Shown here: piece after piece, positions 15,550 through 23,677 of the stretch
Layout of the letters: every line of letters starts with the position of its first letter
Numbering within the stretch: position 1 is the stretch's first letter
From: MAG-120531 sp029242825
Lineage (GTDB): Bacteria; Bacteroidota; Bacteroidia; Flavobacteriales; Flavobacteriaceae
Direction: 5' to 3'
NCBI GenBank assembly: GCA_029242825.1
Contig: JAQWTF010000026.1
Location: 1 to 42,912 of the forward strand
DNA: 42,912 bases
The notes under the pieces: generated by a model
What the model saw: the letters and a program-made list of their open reading frames with translations, nothing else
Told to the model about the DNA's origin: nothing
Database searches by the model: none
Position numbers and translations under genes: made by a program

Positions 15550-15999
15550 ATGTTTACGGAACTTTACCCAAAATTAGACAGCATTTTTGCTTGTGCCCAC
15601 GATAGTGAAACCAAGCTTAAAACCATCTGTACTTTGTTAGAAAAAAACATCCCTCATTACAATTGGGTGGGTTTTTATTTTAGAAATGGTCAGAAAGAAG
15701 AGCTTTTACTTGGGCCCTATGTTGGAGCGCCCACGGACCATACTGTAATACCTTTTGGTAAGGGTATCTGTGGTCAAGTAGCCCTTAGCAATGAAAATTT
15801 CGTAGTACCAGACGTTAAAGCACAAGACAATTATATTGCCTGCAGCATTTCAGTTAAGTCTGAAATTGTCATACCTATATTTGTCAATGGAGAAAACATA
15901 GGCCAGATAGATATTGACTCTGAAATCATAAACCCTTTCACTAAAGAAGACGAAACTTTTCTTGAGTACGTATGTAAAGGAGTTGCCTCATTTATTTAA
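15550..15999 (+). CDS. Free methionine-(R)-sulfoxide reductase-like GAF protein
   Basis: A 149-residue single-GAF-domain protein of the fRMsr family, which reduces free methionine-R-sulfoxide. Family motifs are present: NWVGFYF, ELLLGPYVGAPTDHTVIP, GKGICGQVA with Cys74, VPDVKAQDNYIACS with Cys98, SEIVIPI and IGQIDIDSE. The 24-residue spacing of Cys74 and Cys98 matches two of the three functional cysteines of the E. coli enzyme; the third is a His64-region residue here. It is followed by purH after 45 nt, possibly one transcript. Confidence 0.88.
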   Translation: MFTELYPKLDSIFACAHDSETKLKTICTLLEKNIPHYNWVGFYFRNGQKEELLLGPYVGAPTDHTVIPFGKGICGQVALSNENFVVPDVKAQDNYIACSISVKSEIVIPIFVNGENIGQIDIDSEIINPFTKEDETFLEYVCKGVASFI

Positions 16000-16044
16000 A
16001 TACACCTTTTATTAACCCTATTATATCTTTTTAATTCCAAACAC

Positions 16045-17577
16045 ATGAGTAGTTCAAAAAAAGCCTCCGCAGCACTAATTTCAGTATTTCATAAAGACGG
16101 ACTTGGTCCTATTGTAGAAACCTTACACGCTCAAGGCGTGATCTTGTATTCTACAGGAGGTACAGAAACCTTTATTAAAGAAATGGGCATTCCAGTAGTG
16201 GCTGTAGAAGATGTAACTAGCTACCCCTCTATTTTAGGAGGCCGTGTTAAAACACTTCACCCAAAAGTATTTGGTGGAATTTTAAACAGACAGGACAATG
16301 AAGGAGATGTGGCACAGTTAAAAGAATTTGAGATCCCTCAGTTAGACATTGTCATTGTAGATTTATACCCTTTTGAAAAAACAGTAGCCAGCGGCGCTAG
16401 TGAACAAGATATTATAGAAAAGATAGACATTGGAGGAATTTCGCTCATTAGAGCAGCCGCTAAAAACTACAAAGATGTTATTTGTGTGTCTGATAGAGCA
16501 GACTATGCAGATTTCTTAAATATTTTAAAAACACAAGATGGGGCAACTACTTTAGCGCAACGAAAAGATTTCGCTACGCGATCTTTTAACACTTCTTCGC
16601 ACTATGACACTGCTATCTTTAATTATTTTAATGGGGGTTCTCAGATAGACAAATTAAAAATTTCTGAAACCAATGGCCAGGTACTTCGCTACGGAGAAAA
16701 CCCTCACCAAAAAGGGGTATTTTTCGGAGATTTTGAGGCGATGTTTACCAAACTTCATGGAAAAGAGCTCTCTTACAACAATCTTCTAGACGTAGATGCA
16801 GCAGTGCAATTGATGGGAGAGTTCAAAGAAGACGCCCCTACCTTTGCTATTTTAAAACACAACAATGCCTGCGGTCTCGCCACCAGAGACAGCTTAGTGA
16901 CCGCATACAAAGACGCACTTGCCGGAGATCCAGTGTCTGCTTTTGGAGGTGTGTTAATTGCCAACAGGACAATAGATCTAGACACTGCAACAGAAATTCA
17001 CAGTTTGTTTTGTGAGGTGGTTATAGCGCCTGGATTCACCCCAGAAGCGCAGGCATTACTTCAGGAAAAAAAGAACAGAATTCTCCTGGTTCAAAACGAG
17101 GTTGAAATGCCTCAAACGCAATTACGCACTTGTTTAAATGGTTTCTTATTACAAGAAAAAGACAGTATTACAGACGCTGTAAAGGACTTGCAATATGTAA
17201 CAGACACACAGCCAGATGCAGCGGCCATAGAAGACTTAATTTTTGCCTCTAAATTGTGTAAGCACACCAAGTCTAACACCATTGTTTTAGCTAAAAACAA
17301 GCAACTTTGTGCTAGTGGTACTGGTCAGACTTCCCGTGTAGACGCACTAAACCAGGCCATTCACAAGGCTAACAGCTTCTCTTTTAACTTAGAGGGCGCT
17401 GTAATGGCTAGTGATGCGTTTTTCCCTTTCCCTGACTGTGTAGAAATTGCAGGAAATGCTGGAATTACTAGTGTGATTCAACCTGGAGGTTCTATCAAAG
17501 ACCAATTGAGTGTAGATTATTGCAATGAAAATAAAATTGCCATGGTACTCACTGGGACCCGCCATTTTAAACATTAA
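16045..17577 (+). CDS. purH: Bifunctional AICAR formyltransferase / IMP cyclohydrolase
   Basis: Catalyses the last two steps of de novo IMP synthesis. The 510-residue protein has the N-terminal MGS-like cyclohydrolase domain (ALISVFHKDGLGPIVETL, LYSTGGTETFIKE, GGRVKTLHPKVFGGIL) and the C-terminal transformylase domain. The latter shows LRYGENPHQKGVFF, ILKHNNACGLAT, SAFGGVLIANR, SNTIVLAKNKQLCASG, ASDAFFPFPD and the C-terminal VLTGTRHFKH. Full length, no anomaly. mreB starts 53 nt downstream from what looks like its own promoter. Confidence 0.98.
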   Translation: MSSSKKASAALISVFHKDGLGPIVETLHAQGVILYSTGGTETFIKEMGIPVVAVEDVTSYPSILGGRVKTLHPKVFGGILNRQDNEGDVAQLKEFEIPQLDIVIVDLYPFEKTVASGASEQDIIEKIDIGGISLIRAAAKNYKDVICVSDRADYADFLNILKTQDGATTLAQRKDFATRSFNTSSHYDTAIFNYFNGGSQIDKLKISETNGQVLRYGENPHQKGVFFGDFEAMFTKLHGKELSYNNLLDVDAAVQLMGEFKEDAPTFAILKHNNACGLATRDSLVTAYKDALAGDPVSAFGGVLIANRTIDLDTATEIHSLFCEVVIAPGFTPEAQALLQEKKNRILLVQNEVEMPQTQLRTCLNGFLLQEKDSITDAVKDLQYVTDTQPDAAAIEDLIFASKLCKHTKSNTIVLAKNKQLCASGTGQTSRVDALNQAIHKANSFSFNLEGAVMASDAFFPFPDCVEIAGNAGITSVIQPGGSIKDQLSVDYCNENKIAMVLTGTRHFKH

Positions 17578-17583
17578 ATTTAT

Positions 17584-17591
17584 TACCTTCG
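17584..17591 (+). promoter_or_regulatory. Putative -7 element TACCTTCG of the mreB operon
   Basis: One mismatch from TAnnTTTG (TTCG for TTTG), 7 nt after the purH stop and 39 nt before the mreB ATG. Weak evidence; mreB could also be read from the purH promoter because no terminator is visible. Confidence 0.3.
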
Positions 17592-17630
17592 TTATCACTA
17601 ACTTAGACCAAGCAATTTAACATCTTTCCC

Positions 17631-18659
17631 ATGGGCTTTTTTGATTTTTTAACTGAAGATATTGCAATAGATTTAGGAACGGCCAATACACTGATCATTC
17701 ACAATGATAAAGTTGTGGTAGACAGTCCTTCTATCGTTGCAAGGGATAGGACTACTGGAAAAATTATTGCCGTAGGTAAAGAGGCCAACCTCATGCAGGG
17801 TAAAACCCATGAAAACATCAAAACAATTAGACCTTTGAAGGACGGGGTTATTGCTGATTTTGACGCTTCTGAAAAGATGATTAGTATGTTCATTAAGAAC
17901 ATTCCTTCTCTTAAGAAAAAATGGTTTCCACCAGCACTGCGAATGGTGATCTGTATCCCTTCAGGGATTACAGAAGTAGAAATGCGTGCGGTAAAAGAAT
18001 CTGCAGAGCGTGTAAACGGAAAAGAAGTGTACCTAATTCATGAACCCATGGCAGCAGCTATTGGTATTGGTATAGATATTATGGAACCCAAGGGGAACAT
18101 GATTGTAGACATAGGCGGAGGAACTACAGAAATTGCCGTTATTGCTCTAGGAGGGATTGTGTGCGACAAGTCCGTTAAGATTGCAGGAGACGTTTTCACT
18201 AATGATATTGTGTATTATATGCGTACGCAACATAACCTTTTTGTAGGAGAAAGTACCGCAGAGAATATTAAAATTACCATTGGTGCAGCTACGGAAGACC
18301 TTCAAAGCCCTCCAGAGGAAATGTCTGTTCAAGGAAGGGACTTACTCACAGGGAAACCCAAACAAGTGCAAGTGTCTTACAGAGAAATTGCAAAGGCTTT
18401 AGACAAGTCTATATTGCGTATAGAAGACGCTGTAATGGAAACCCTCTCAAATACCCCTCCTGAATTGGCCGCAGATATATACAATACAGGTATATTTTTA
18501 GCCGGAGGCGGATCTATGTTAAGGGGACTGGACAAACGCTTGTCTCTAAAAACTGATTTACCTGTTTATATTGCAGAGGACCCCCTTAGAGCTGTTGTTA
18601 GAGGAACAGGGATTTCTCTAAAGAATTTAGAAAAATTCAAAAGTATTTTAATGAAATAG
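17631..18659 (+). CDS. mreB: Rod-shape determining protein MreB
   Basis: Actin-like filament protein that guides lateral peptidoglycan synthesis. The 342-residue protein has the phosphate-binding loops IAIDLGTANTLI and VDIGGGTTEIAVIALGG, and GIFLAGGGSMLRGLDKRL in the adenosine region. An MFDF-type N-terminus is present as MGFFDFLTEDIAIDLG. First gene of the mre-rod cluster, which runs through selO. Confidence 0.98.
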   Translation: MGFFDFLTEDIAIDLGTANTLIIHNDKVVVDSPSIVARDRTTGKIIAVGKEANLMQGKTHENIKTIRPLKDGVIADFDASEKMISMFIKNIPSLKKKWFPPALRMVICIPSGITEVEMRAVKESAERVNGKEVYLIHEPMAAAIGIGIDIMEPKGNMIVDIGGGTTEIAVIALGGIVCDKSVKIAGDVFTNDIVYYMRTQHNLFVGESTAENIKITIGAATEDLQSPPEEMSVQGRDLLTGKPKQVQVSYREIAKALDKSILRIEDAVMETLSNTPPELAADIYNTGIFLAGGGSMLRGLDKRLSLKTDLPVYIAEDPLRAVVRGTGISLKNLEKFKSILMK

Positions 18660-18685
18660 CCCCTGGCTAAAGAAAACTCCAACCC

Positions 18686-19501
18686 ATGCAACGCATTATA
18701 GATTTTTTTCTTGGCAATAGGCTGCGTTTGTTATTTTGGTGTTACTTACTCATTGGGATTGCGCTTACTACCAGTGAAAATATTTACTTAAAATCAAGTT
18801 ATTTAAACACCAGTAGCCGCTTAAGTGGTGGTATTCATTTGTTCTTTAGTGGCATTGGAGACTATTTTTCATTGGCTTCCGAAAATGAATTTCTCACCAC
18901 TCAAAATAAGGTTTTAATGGAGCGCTTGGTCGCTTTTGAAAAGTATGAATTAAACCATGACTCCACCCTAATGAATAAAAATTTTGAATTCATTAACGGG
19001 AGAATTATAAAAAATAGTTTCACCGGAATAAACAATTACCTCACCCTTTCCTTGGGTGAACAAGACAGTGTGTTCACAGACATGGGTGTTGTGAATGAAA
19101 AAGGACTTCTTGGAATTATAGAGTTCAGCGGAAATTCATTTTCCACCGTTCAGAGTATTTTACACAGCAAATCTAAAATAAATGTCAAGGTGAAAGGAAC
19201 TGACTATTTTGGATCCTTAGTTTGGAATGGAAAAAAACCCAACAATGTTCAACTGATCGACATTCCAGATTTAGCGCCTATCAAAAAAGGAGACACCATT
19301 ATTAGCGGAGGAATGTCTAGCATTTTTCCTGAAAATATTCCTGTAGGTACTATTGAAGACTTTAAACTTACTGCTGCTAAGAATTACTATATTATTGAGG
19401 TGCGACTGTTTAATGACATGCAAAATATTGGGCCTGTTTATGTTATAAAAAATCATCTAAAACAAGAGATTAAAGCGGTAGAAAATAATACAGATGAATA
19501 G
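18686..19501 (+). CDS. mreC: Rod-shape determining protein MreC
   Basis: Bitopic periplasmic scaffold that activates the PBP2-RodA synthase. The 271-residue protein has one N-terminal membrane segment (about 13-30), a short coiled-coil region (NEFLTTQNKVLMERLVAFEK) and the beta domain with GVVNEKGLLGIIEF and VKVKGTDYFGSLVW, ending DMQNIGPVYVI. It starts 26 nt after mreB and overlaps mreD by 8 nt. Confidence 0.96.
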   Translation: MQRIIDFFLGNRLRLLFWCYLLIGIALTTSENIYLKSSYLNTSSRLSGGIHLFFSGIGDYFSLASENEFLTTQNKVLMERLVAFEKYELNHDSTLMNKNFEFINGRIIKNSFTGINNYLTLSLGEQDSVFTDMGVVNEKGLLGIIEFSGNSFSTVQSILHSKSKINVKVKGTDYFGSLVWNGKKPNNVQLIDIPDLAPIKKGDTIISGGMSSIFPENIPVGTIEDFKLTAAKNYYIIEVRLFNDMQNIGPVYVIKNHLKQEIKAVENNTDE

Positions 19502-20003
19502 AGAGCTTCCTATATACCTGCCTATAAAAGTGATTCTTTTGATCCTTATTCAAGCTTTTGTATTTAGTAAAATGGCTTTGTTTGGGTTTATTAGCCCAAT
19601 GATCTACACCCTACTCTTATATATTTATCCTACCCATAAAAATAGAAGTCTTTGGATTACTTTGGCGTTTATATTTGGTCTTATCTTAGATATTTTATTA
19701 GACACTTTAGCCCTTCATGCCATTGTTTTGGTTTTCATGGCTTATATAAGGCCTAAAATGATGCGAATTGTGTTTGGATTGAACTTTGAGCAAAAAAGTT
19801 TTAGAATTCAACAAGCACCTGTGGCACAACGTTATTCATTTATAGCAGCAATAATTATTTTACACCATTTGGTTTATTTTAGCTTGGAGGCATTTAGCTG
19901 GTCTAAATGGTTGCTGGTACTTGAAAAAACCTTTTCCACTGGAATAGTGAGCTTTATTTTTAGCCTGCTGTTAATCACACTACTAAGTCCGAGAAGAAAA
20001 TGA
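19494..20003 (+). CDS. mreD: Rod-shape determining protein MreD
   Basis: A 169-residue integral membrane protein with about five hydrophobic segments (VILLILIQAFVFSKMALFGF, YTLLLYIYP, WITLAFIFGLILDILLDTLA, the IIILHHLVYF region and the C-terminal VSFIFSLLLITLL). It is the inner-membrane partner of MreC. Sequence is poorly conserved, so the call rests on topology plus position between mreC and mrdA. It overlaps mreC by 8 nt and mrdA by 4 nt (ATGA). Confidence 0.9.
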   Translation: MNRELPIYLPIKVILLILIQAFVFSKMALFGFISPMIYTLLLYIYPTHKNRSLWITLAFIFGLILDILLDTLALHAIVLVFMAYIRPKMMRIVFGLNFEQKSFRIQQAPVAQRYSFIAAIIILHHLVYFSLEAFSWSKWLLVLEKTFSTGIVSFIFSLLLITLLSPRRK

Positions 20004-21868
20004 GAAAACTATTACTTTTCTCAGTTGTTATAATAGCTGCCATTAGCTTTATCATTAAACTTGGCAGTCTACAAATCAGTGGTGCTAATCCTGAAGCTTT
20101 TAAATCGGATCCTGCAATAAGTGCACAAACAATCTACCCCAGTCGTGGATACATCTATGACAGAAACAATACATTATTGGTAGCCAACCAGGCGGCCTAC
20201 GACCTTATGGTAGTACCAAGAGAAGTGTCGTTAAAGGACACTTTGGCTTTTTGTCAATTACTAAACATCAATAGAGAGACTTTTATAAATCAAATGGAGA
20301 GAGCCAAAAGATACTCCCCTAGGTTACCTTCCGTAATGGTGTCTAAACTCTCCAAAGAGACTTACGCTGCTTTCCAAGAAAAAATGAGAAAGTACGAAGG
20401 ATTTTATATTCAAAAACAAAATTTAAGAGATTATAAAACAACTGCTGCAGCCAATGTACTGGGCTACATTAGCGAGGTAAATCCTTGGGAGGTGAAGAAC
20501 AACCCAGACTACAACTCTGGAGAACTTATTGGTAAAACAGGCGTAGAAAAGCAATATGAGTCTATTATTCGGGGTGAAAAAGGGGTCCAATACCTACAAA
20601 AAGATCGATTCAATAGAATTATAGGGCCTTATAAAAATGGGGCTCATGACAAAACACCAAAAGCGGGAACAAATTTACAAATCACCCTAGATAAAGAACT
20701 TCAAGAATACGGAGAGAGATTACTTGAGAACAAACGCGGTGCCATTGTCGCTATTGAACCAAGTACAGGTGAAATTCTAGCCCTCATTACAGGCCCCAGC
20801 TTTGACCCTTCCTTATTGGTTGGAAGAAGTCGATCTAGAAATTACACCAACTTGTATTACGACTCTATAGCCAAACCCACTTGGGATAGAAGTTTATTGG
20901 CTCAGCCTTCCCCAGGATCACCATTTAAAATAATCAATGCACTTGCCGCTTTAGAAGAAGGGGTTTTAAACCCTTTAGAAACCGTTTACTGCAACAATGG
21001 ATACTTCGTAGGGAAAGATAAAAAAGGATGCCACTGTGGGGGTGGTTCAAGAAACTTATACACAGCCATATCTGAGTCTTGCAACGCGTACTTTGTCGCG
21101 GTTTTTAAAAAAATATTTCATAAATATCCCAACTCAGACGCTGGCCTAGAAGCCTGGGTCTCACATATGAAAAGTTTTGGCTTAGGGGATTATTTGGGTA
21201 CAGACTTGCCTACAGGTGCACCAGGAAGAATCCCTGGCGTTCCGTTTTACGACGCTTTTTATGGAGACAATAGATGGGGGCCTACCTACTTTATTTCTAA
21301 CGCTATTGGACAAGGAGAGGTAGCAACAACTCCTATTCAATTAGCTAATATGACTGCAGCAATAGCCAACAGGGGTTTTTATTTTAGACCTCATATCCTT
21401 AGAAAGATTGACCGTGTTTCTTTTAATGACAGTGTGTACAACACACCAATATTCACCACTATTAGCAAAGAACATTTTGAGCCAATCATTGAGGCTATGC
21501 AAAAGGTTTATGAGTCTGGAACAGCGAAACACTTGAAAACAAAAGGGCTTACTATGGCGGGTAAAACGGGTACTGGCGAAAACTACACCCGAATTAACGG
21601 GGAACGAAAGCAGCTGACCGACCACTCTATTTTTGTAGGCTTTTCTCCAGTAGAAAAACCAGAAATTGCTATTTCTGTTTATGTAGAACACGGGTATTAC
21701 GGCTCTAGATATGCTGGCTATATAGCCACACTTATGATGGAAAAATACTTGAAAGGTGCTATAAGCAATACATCCCTAGAAACAAAAATACTTGAAAGCA
21801 GTTTAGAGAAAGAATACGCAAAACCTTTGAGCGGAAAGCCCTTTAAAATAAACGAATATGCGTGGTAG
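20000..21868 (+). CDS. mrdA: Penicillin-binding protein 2 (peptidoglycan transpeptidase)
   Basis: Class B PBP that cross-links peptidoglycan in the elongasome. The 622-residue protein has an N-terminal anchor (4-22), the dimerisation domain (YPSRGYIYDRNNTLL, LGYISEVNPWEV, GKTGVEKQYE) and the transpeptidase domain. Active-site motifs are SxxK at Ser307-Lys310 (PGSPFK), SCN at 360-362 and KTG in MAGKTGTGENY. The cysteine cluster YCNNGYFVGKDKKGCHCGGG (331-350) is usual for Bacteroidota PBP2 as I recall it. Start ATG overlaps the mreD stop; rodA begins 10 nt before its end. Confidence 0.97.
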   Translation: MRKLLLFSVVIIAAISFIIKLGSLQISGANPEAFKSDPAISAQTIYPSRGYIYDRNNTLLVANQAAYDLMVVPREVSLKDTLAFCQLLNINRETFINQMERAKRYSPRLPSVMVSKLSKETYAAFQEKMRKYEGFYIQKQNLRDYKTTAAANVLGYISEVNPWEVKNNPDYNSGELIGKTGVEKQYESIIRGEKGVQYLQKDRFNRIIGPYKNGAHDKTPKAGTNLQITLDKELQEYGERLLENKRGAIVAIEPSTGEILALITGPSFDPSLLVGRSRSRNYTNLYYDSIAKPTWDRSLLAQPSPGSPFKIINALAALEEGVLNPLETVYCNNGYFVGKDKKGCHCGGGSRNLYTAISESCNAYFVAVFKKIFHKYPNSDAGLEAWVSHMKSFGLGDYLGTDLPTGAPGRIPGVPFYDAFYGDNRWGPTYFISNAIGQGEVATTPIQLANMTAAIANRGFYFRPHILRKIDRVSFNDSVYNTPIFTTISKEHFEPIIEAMQKVYESGTAKHLKTKGLTMAGKTGTGENYTRINGERKQLTDHSIFVGFSPVEKPEIAISVYVEHGYYGSRYAGYIATLMMEKYLKGAISNTSLETKILESSLEKEYAKPLSGKPFKINEYAW

Positions 21869-23141
21869 TATAGGAAAAATAAGGGTAGATTGGGTTTCGA
21901 TTGTCTTATACCTTATTTTAGTTTTTGTAGGCTGGGTGAATATTTACTCCAGTACGGTTACGGAAAATCACAGCAGCATTTTTGACTTTAGCACTATTTA
22001 TGGCAAGCAACTTTTCTTTATTGTCATAAGTCTCTGTGCCGCAGGATTCATTTTTATTGTGAACACAAAAGCCTTTGAGCGATTTGCTGCAATTTATTAC
22101 TTTACTGCACTTTTATTACTTTTGGGCCTATTTGTCTTTGGAAAAACAATTGCTGGAGCTACTTCCTGGTACAATCTAGGCTTATTTAATTTTCAACCTT
22201 CTGAGCTGGCAAAAATAGCTACTGCTTTAGCGCTTGCTAAATATTTAAGCGACATACAAACCGATATTAAAAATAACCTTCATGCTACCATTGCATTTAC
22301 TATTTTATTAATTCCTGCATTACTCGTTATTCCCCAACCAGATCCTGGTTCTGCATTGGTGTTTTTTGCTTTGTCTTTTGTGTTATTTAGAGAGGGATTT
22401 TCACTGAAAATATTTTGGGCTGTTTTTGGCGCTATTATATTATTTATAGCCGTATTAAAATGGGGGGTCTTATGGAGTATTGGAGGTCTGGTTTTGGGTG
22501 GTGGTTTAGGATTTATTTTAAAACCTAAAAGAATAAAATGGTCTTGGGCTAAATTAAGTTTTGGACTTTTAGCTGGAATACTTTTTGCCACCAGTGTAAA
22601 TTATGTTTTCAACGAGGTTTTCGAGCAAAGACACCGGGATCGTTTTAGCCTTTGGCTAGATCTTGAAACAGATCCCGAAATTTTAGAAAAAATCAATAGA
22701 TCTATTGGATACAACACCTATCAATCTACAGAGGCTATTAGAGCTGGTGGTTTTTTTGGAAAAGGATTTTTAGAGGGCACCAGGACCAAAGGAGATTTTG
22801 TACCTGAACAACACTCCGATTATATTTTTAGTACATTAGGTGAAGAGTGGGGGTTTGTAGGAACCACAGCAGTGGTTCTGCTATTCACAACACTTTTGTT
22901 GAGGCTATTATTTTTAAGCGAAAGACAAAGTAATTCGTTTAACCGTATTTTTGGGTATGGAGTGGTCTCTATATTAGGCATTCACTATATTATTAATATT
23001 GGAATGGTACTGGGTTTACTTCCAACCATAGGAATTCCACTGCCTTACTTAAGTTATGGAGGCTCTGGAATGCTAGGATTTACATTGTTACTTTTTATAT
23101 TTTTAAAACTAGACGGAAATAGGTTAAAAGAATGGGATTAG
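21858..23141 (+). CDS. rodA: Peptidoglycan glycosyltransferase RodA (SEDS family)
   Basis: Polymerises glycan strands together with PBP2. The 427-residue membrane protein carries SEDS signatures: GATSWYNLGLFNFQPSELAK, LLVIPQPDPGSALVFF, QSTEAIRAGGFFGKG, LEGTRTKGDFVPEQHSDYIF, GEEWGFVGT and GIPLPYLSYGGSGMLGF. A hydrophobic insertion of about 50 residues after the DPGSAL motif makes it somewhat longer than E. coli RodA. It overlaps both mrdA upstream (11 nt) and msrA downstream (10 nt). Confidence 0.97.
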   Translation: MRGSIGKIRVDWVSIVLYLILVFVGWVNIYSSTVTENHSSIFDFSTIYGKQLFFIVISLCAAGFIFIVNTKAFERFAAIYYFTALLLLLGLFVFGKTIAGATSWYNLGLFNFQPSELAKIATALALAKYLSDIQTDIKNNLHATIAFTILLIPALLVIPQPDPGSALVFFALSFVLFREGFSLKIFWAVFGAIILFIAVLKWGVLWSIGGLVLGGGLGFILKPKRIKWSWAKLSFGLLAGILFATSVNYVFNEVFEQRHRDRFSLWLDLETDPEILEKINRSIGYNTYQSTEAIRAGGFFGKGFLEGTRTKGDFVPEQHSDYIFSTLGEEWGFVGTTAVVLLFTTLLLRLLFLSERQSNSFNRIFGYGVVSILGIHYIINIGMVLGLLPTIGIPLPYLSYGGSGMLGFTLLLFIFLKLDGNRLKEWD

Positions 23142-23677
23142 AAAATAAGGAAATTGTTCTTGGAGGCGGATGCTTCTGGTGTGTAGAGGCTGTTATGGAA
23201 CTCCTCAAAGGAGTAAAAAGTGTAGTCCCTGGTTATATGGGAGGAACTGTACCTGGAACACCTACCTACAGAGAGATTTGCTCAGGGCGTACAGGACATG
23301 CAGAAGTAGTAAAGGTAGTTTACGATCCTACCATTATTTCACTATCAGTACTATTCGAAATATTTTTAACCACACATGATCCTACCACCCTTAACAGACA
23401 AGGGGCAGATGTTGGAACTCAGTACAGATCTGTAATTTTTTATGGTACTCAAGAAGAACAGAATTGCGCAGAAAAAACCTTCCAAAGTTTAAAGGGATAT
23501 TTTGACGAGCCAATAGTCACTACTTTAGAACCTAAAGCAGTGTTTTACGAGGCAGAAAAAGAACACCATAACTACTACAGCAGCAATCCTTTTCAAGGAT
23601 ATTGTCAGGTAGTCATATCTCCTAAAGTAACTAAGCTAAAAGCACAACATTCAACATGGCTTAAAAAAGAATCATGA
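23132..23677 (+). CDS. msrA: Peptide-methionine (S)-S-oxide reductase MsrA
   Basis: Repairs S-methionine sulfoxide in proteins. The 181-residue protein has the catalytic GGGCFWCVEAV (Cys14), plus PGYMGGTVPGTPTYREICSG, TGHAEVVKVVYDP, THDPTTLNRQGADVGTQYRS and HHNYYSSNPFQGYCQVVISP. No signal peptide, so cytoplasmic. Its start overlaps rodA by 10 nt and its stop overlaps selO by 4 nt (ATGA), so it is part of the same transcript as the cell-shape genes. Confidence 0.97.
   Translation: MGLENKEIVLGGGCFWCVEAVMELLKGVKSVVPGYMGGTVPGTPTYREICSGRTGHAEVVKVVYDPTIISLSVLFEIFLTTHDPTTLNRQGADVGTQYRSVIFYGTQEEQNCAEKTFQSLKGYFDEPIVTTLEPKAVFYEAEKEHHNYYSSNPFQGYCQVVISPKVTKLKAQHSTWLKKES

Noticed and set aside
20915..20932. 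PBP2 active site reads PGSPFK instead of the common PGSTFK
   Set aside because: Ser and Lys of SxxK are both present, and the neighbouring motifs SCN and KTG are intact, so the enzyme is not inactivated.
22280..22591. Open frame of about 100 codons antisense to rodA
   Set aside because: It lies fully inside a strongly conserved gene on the other strand and is rich in residues expected from reverse reading of membrane codons.
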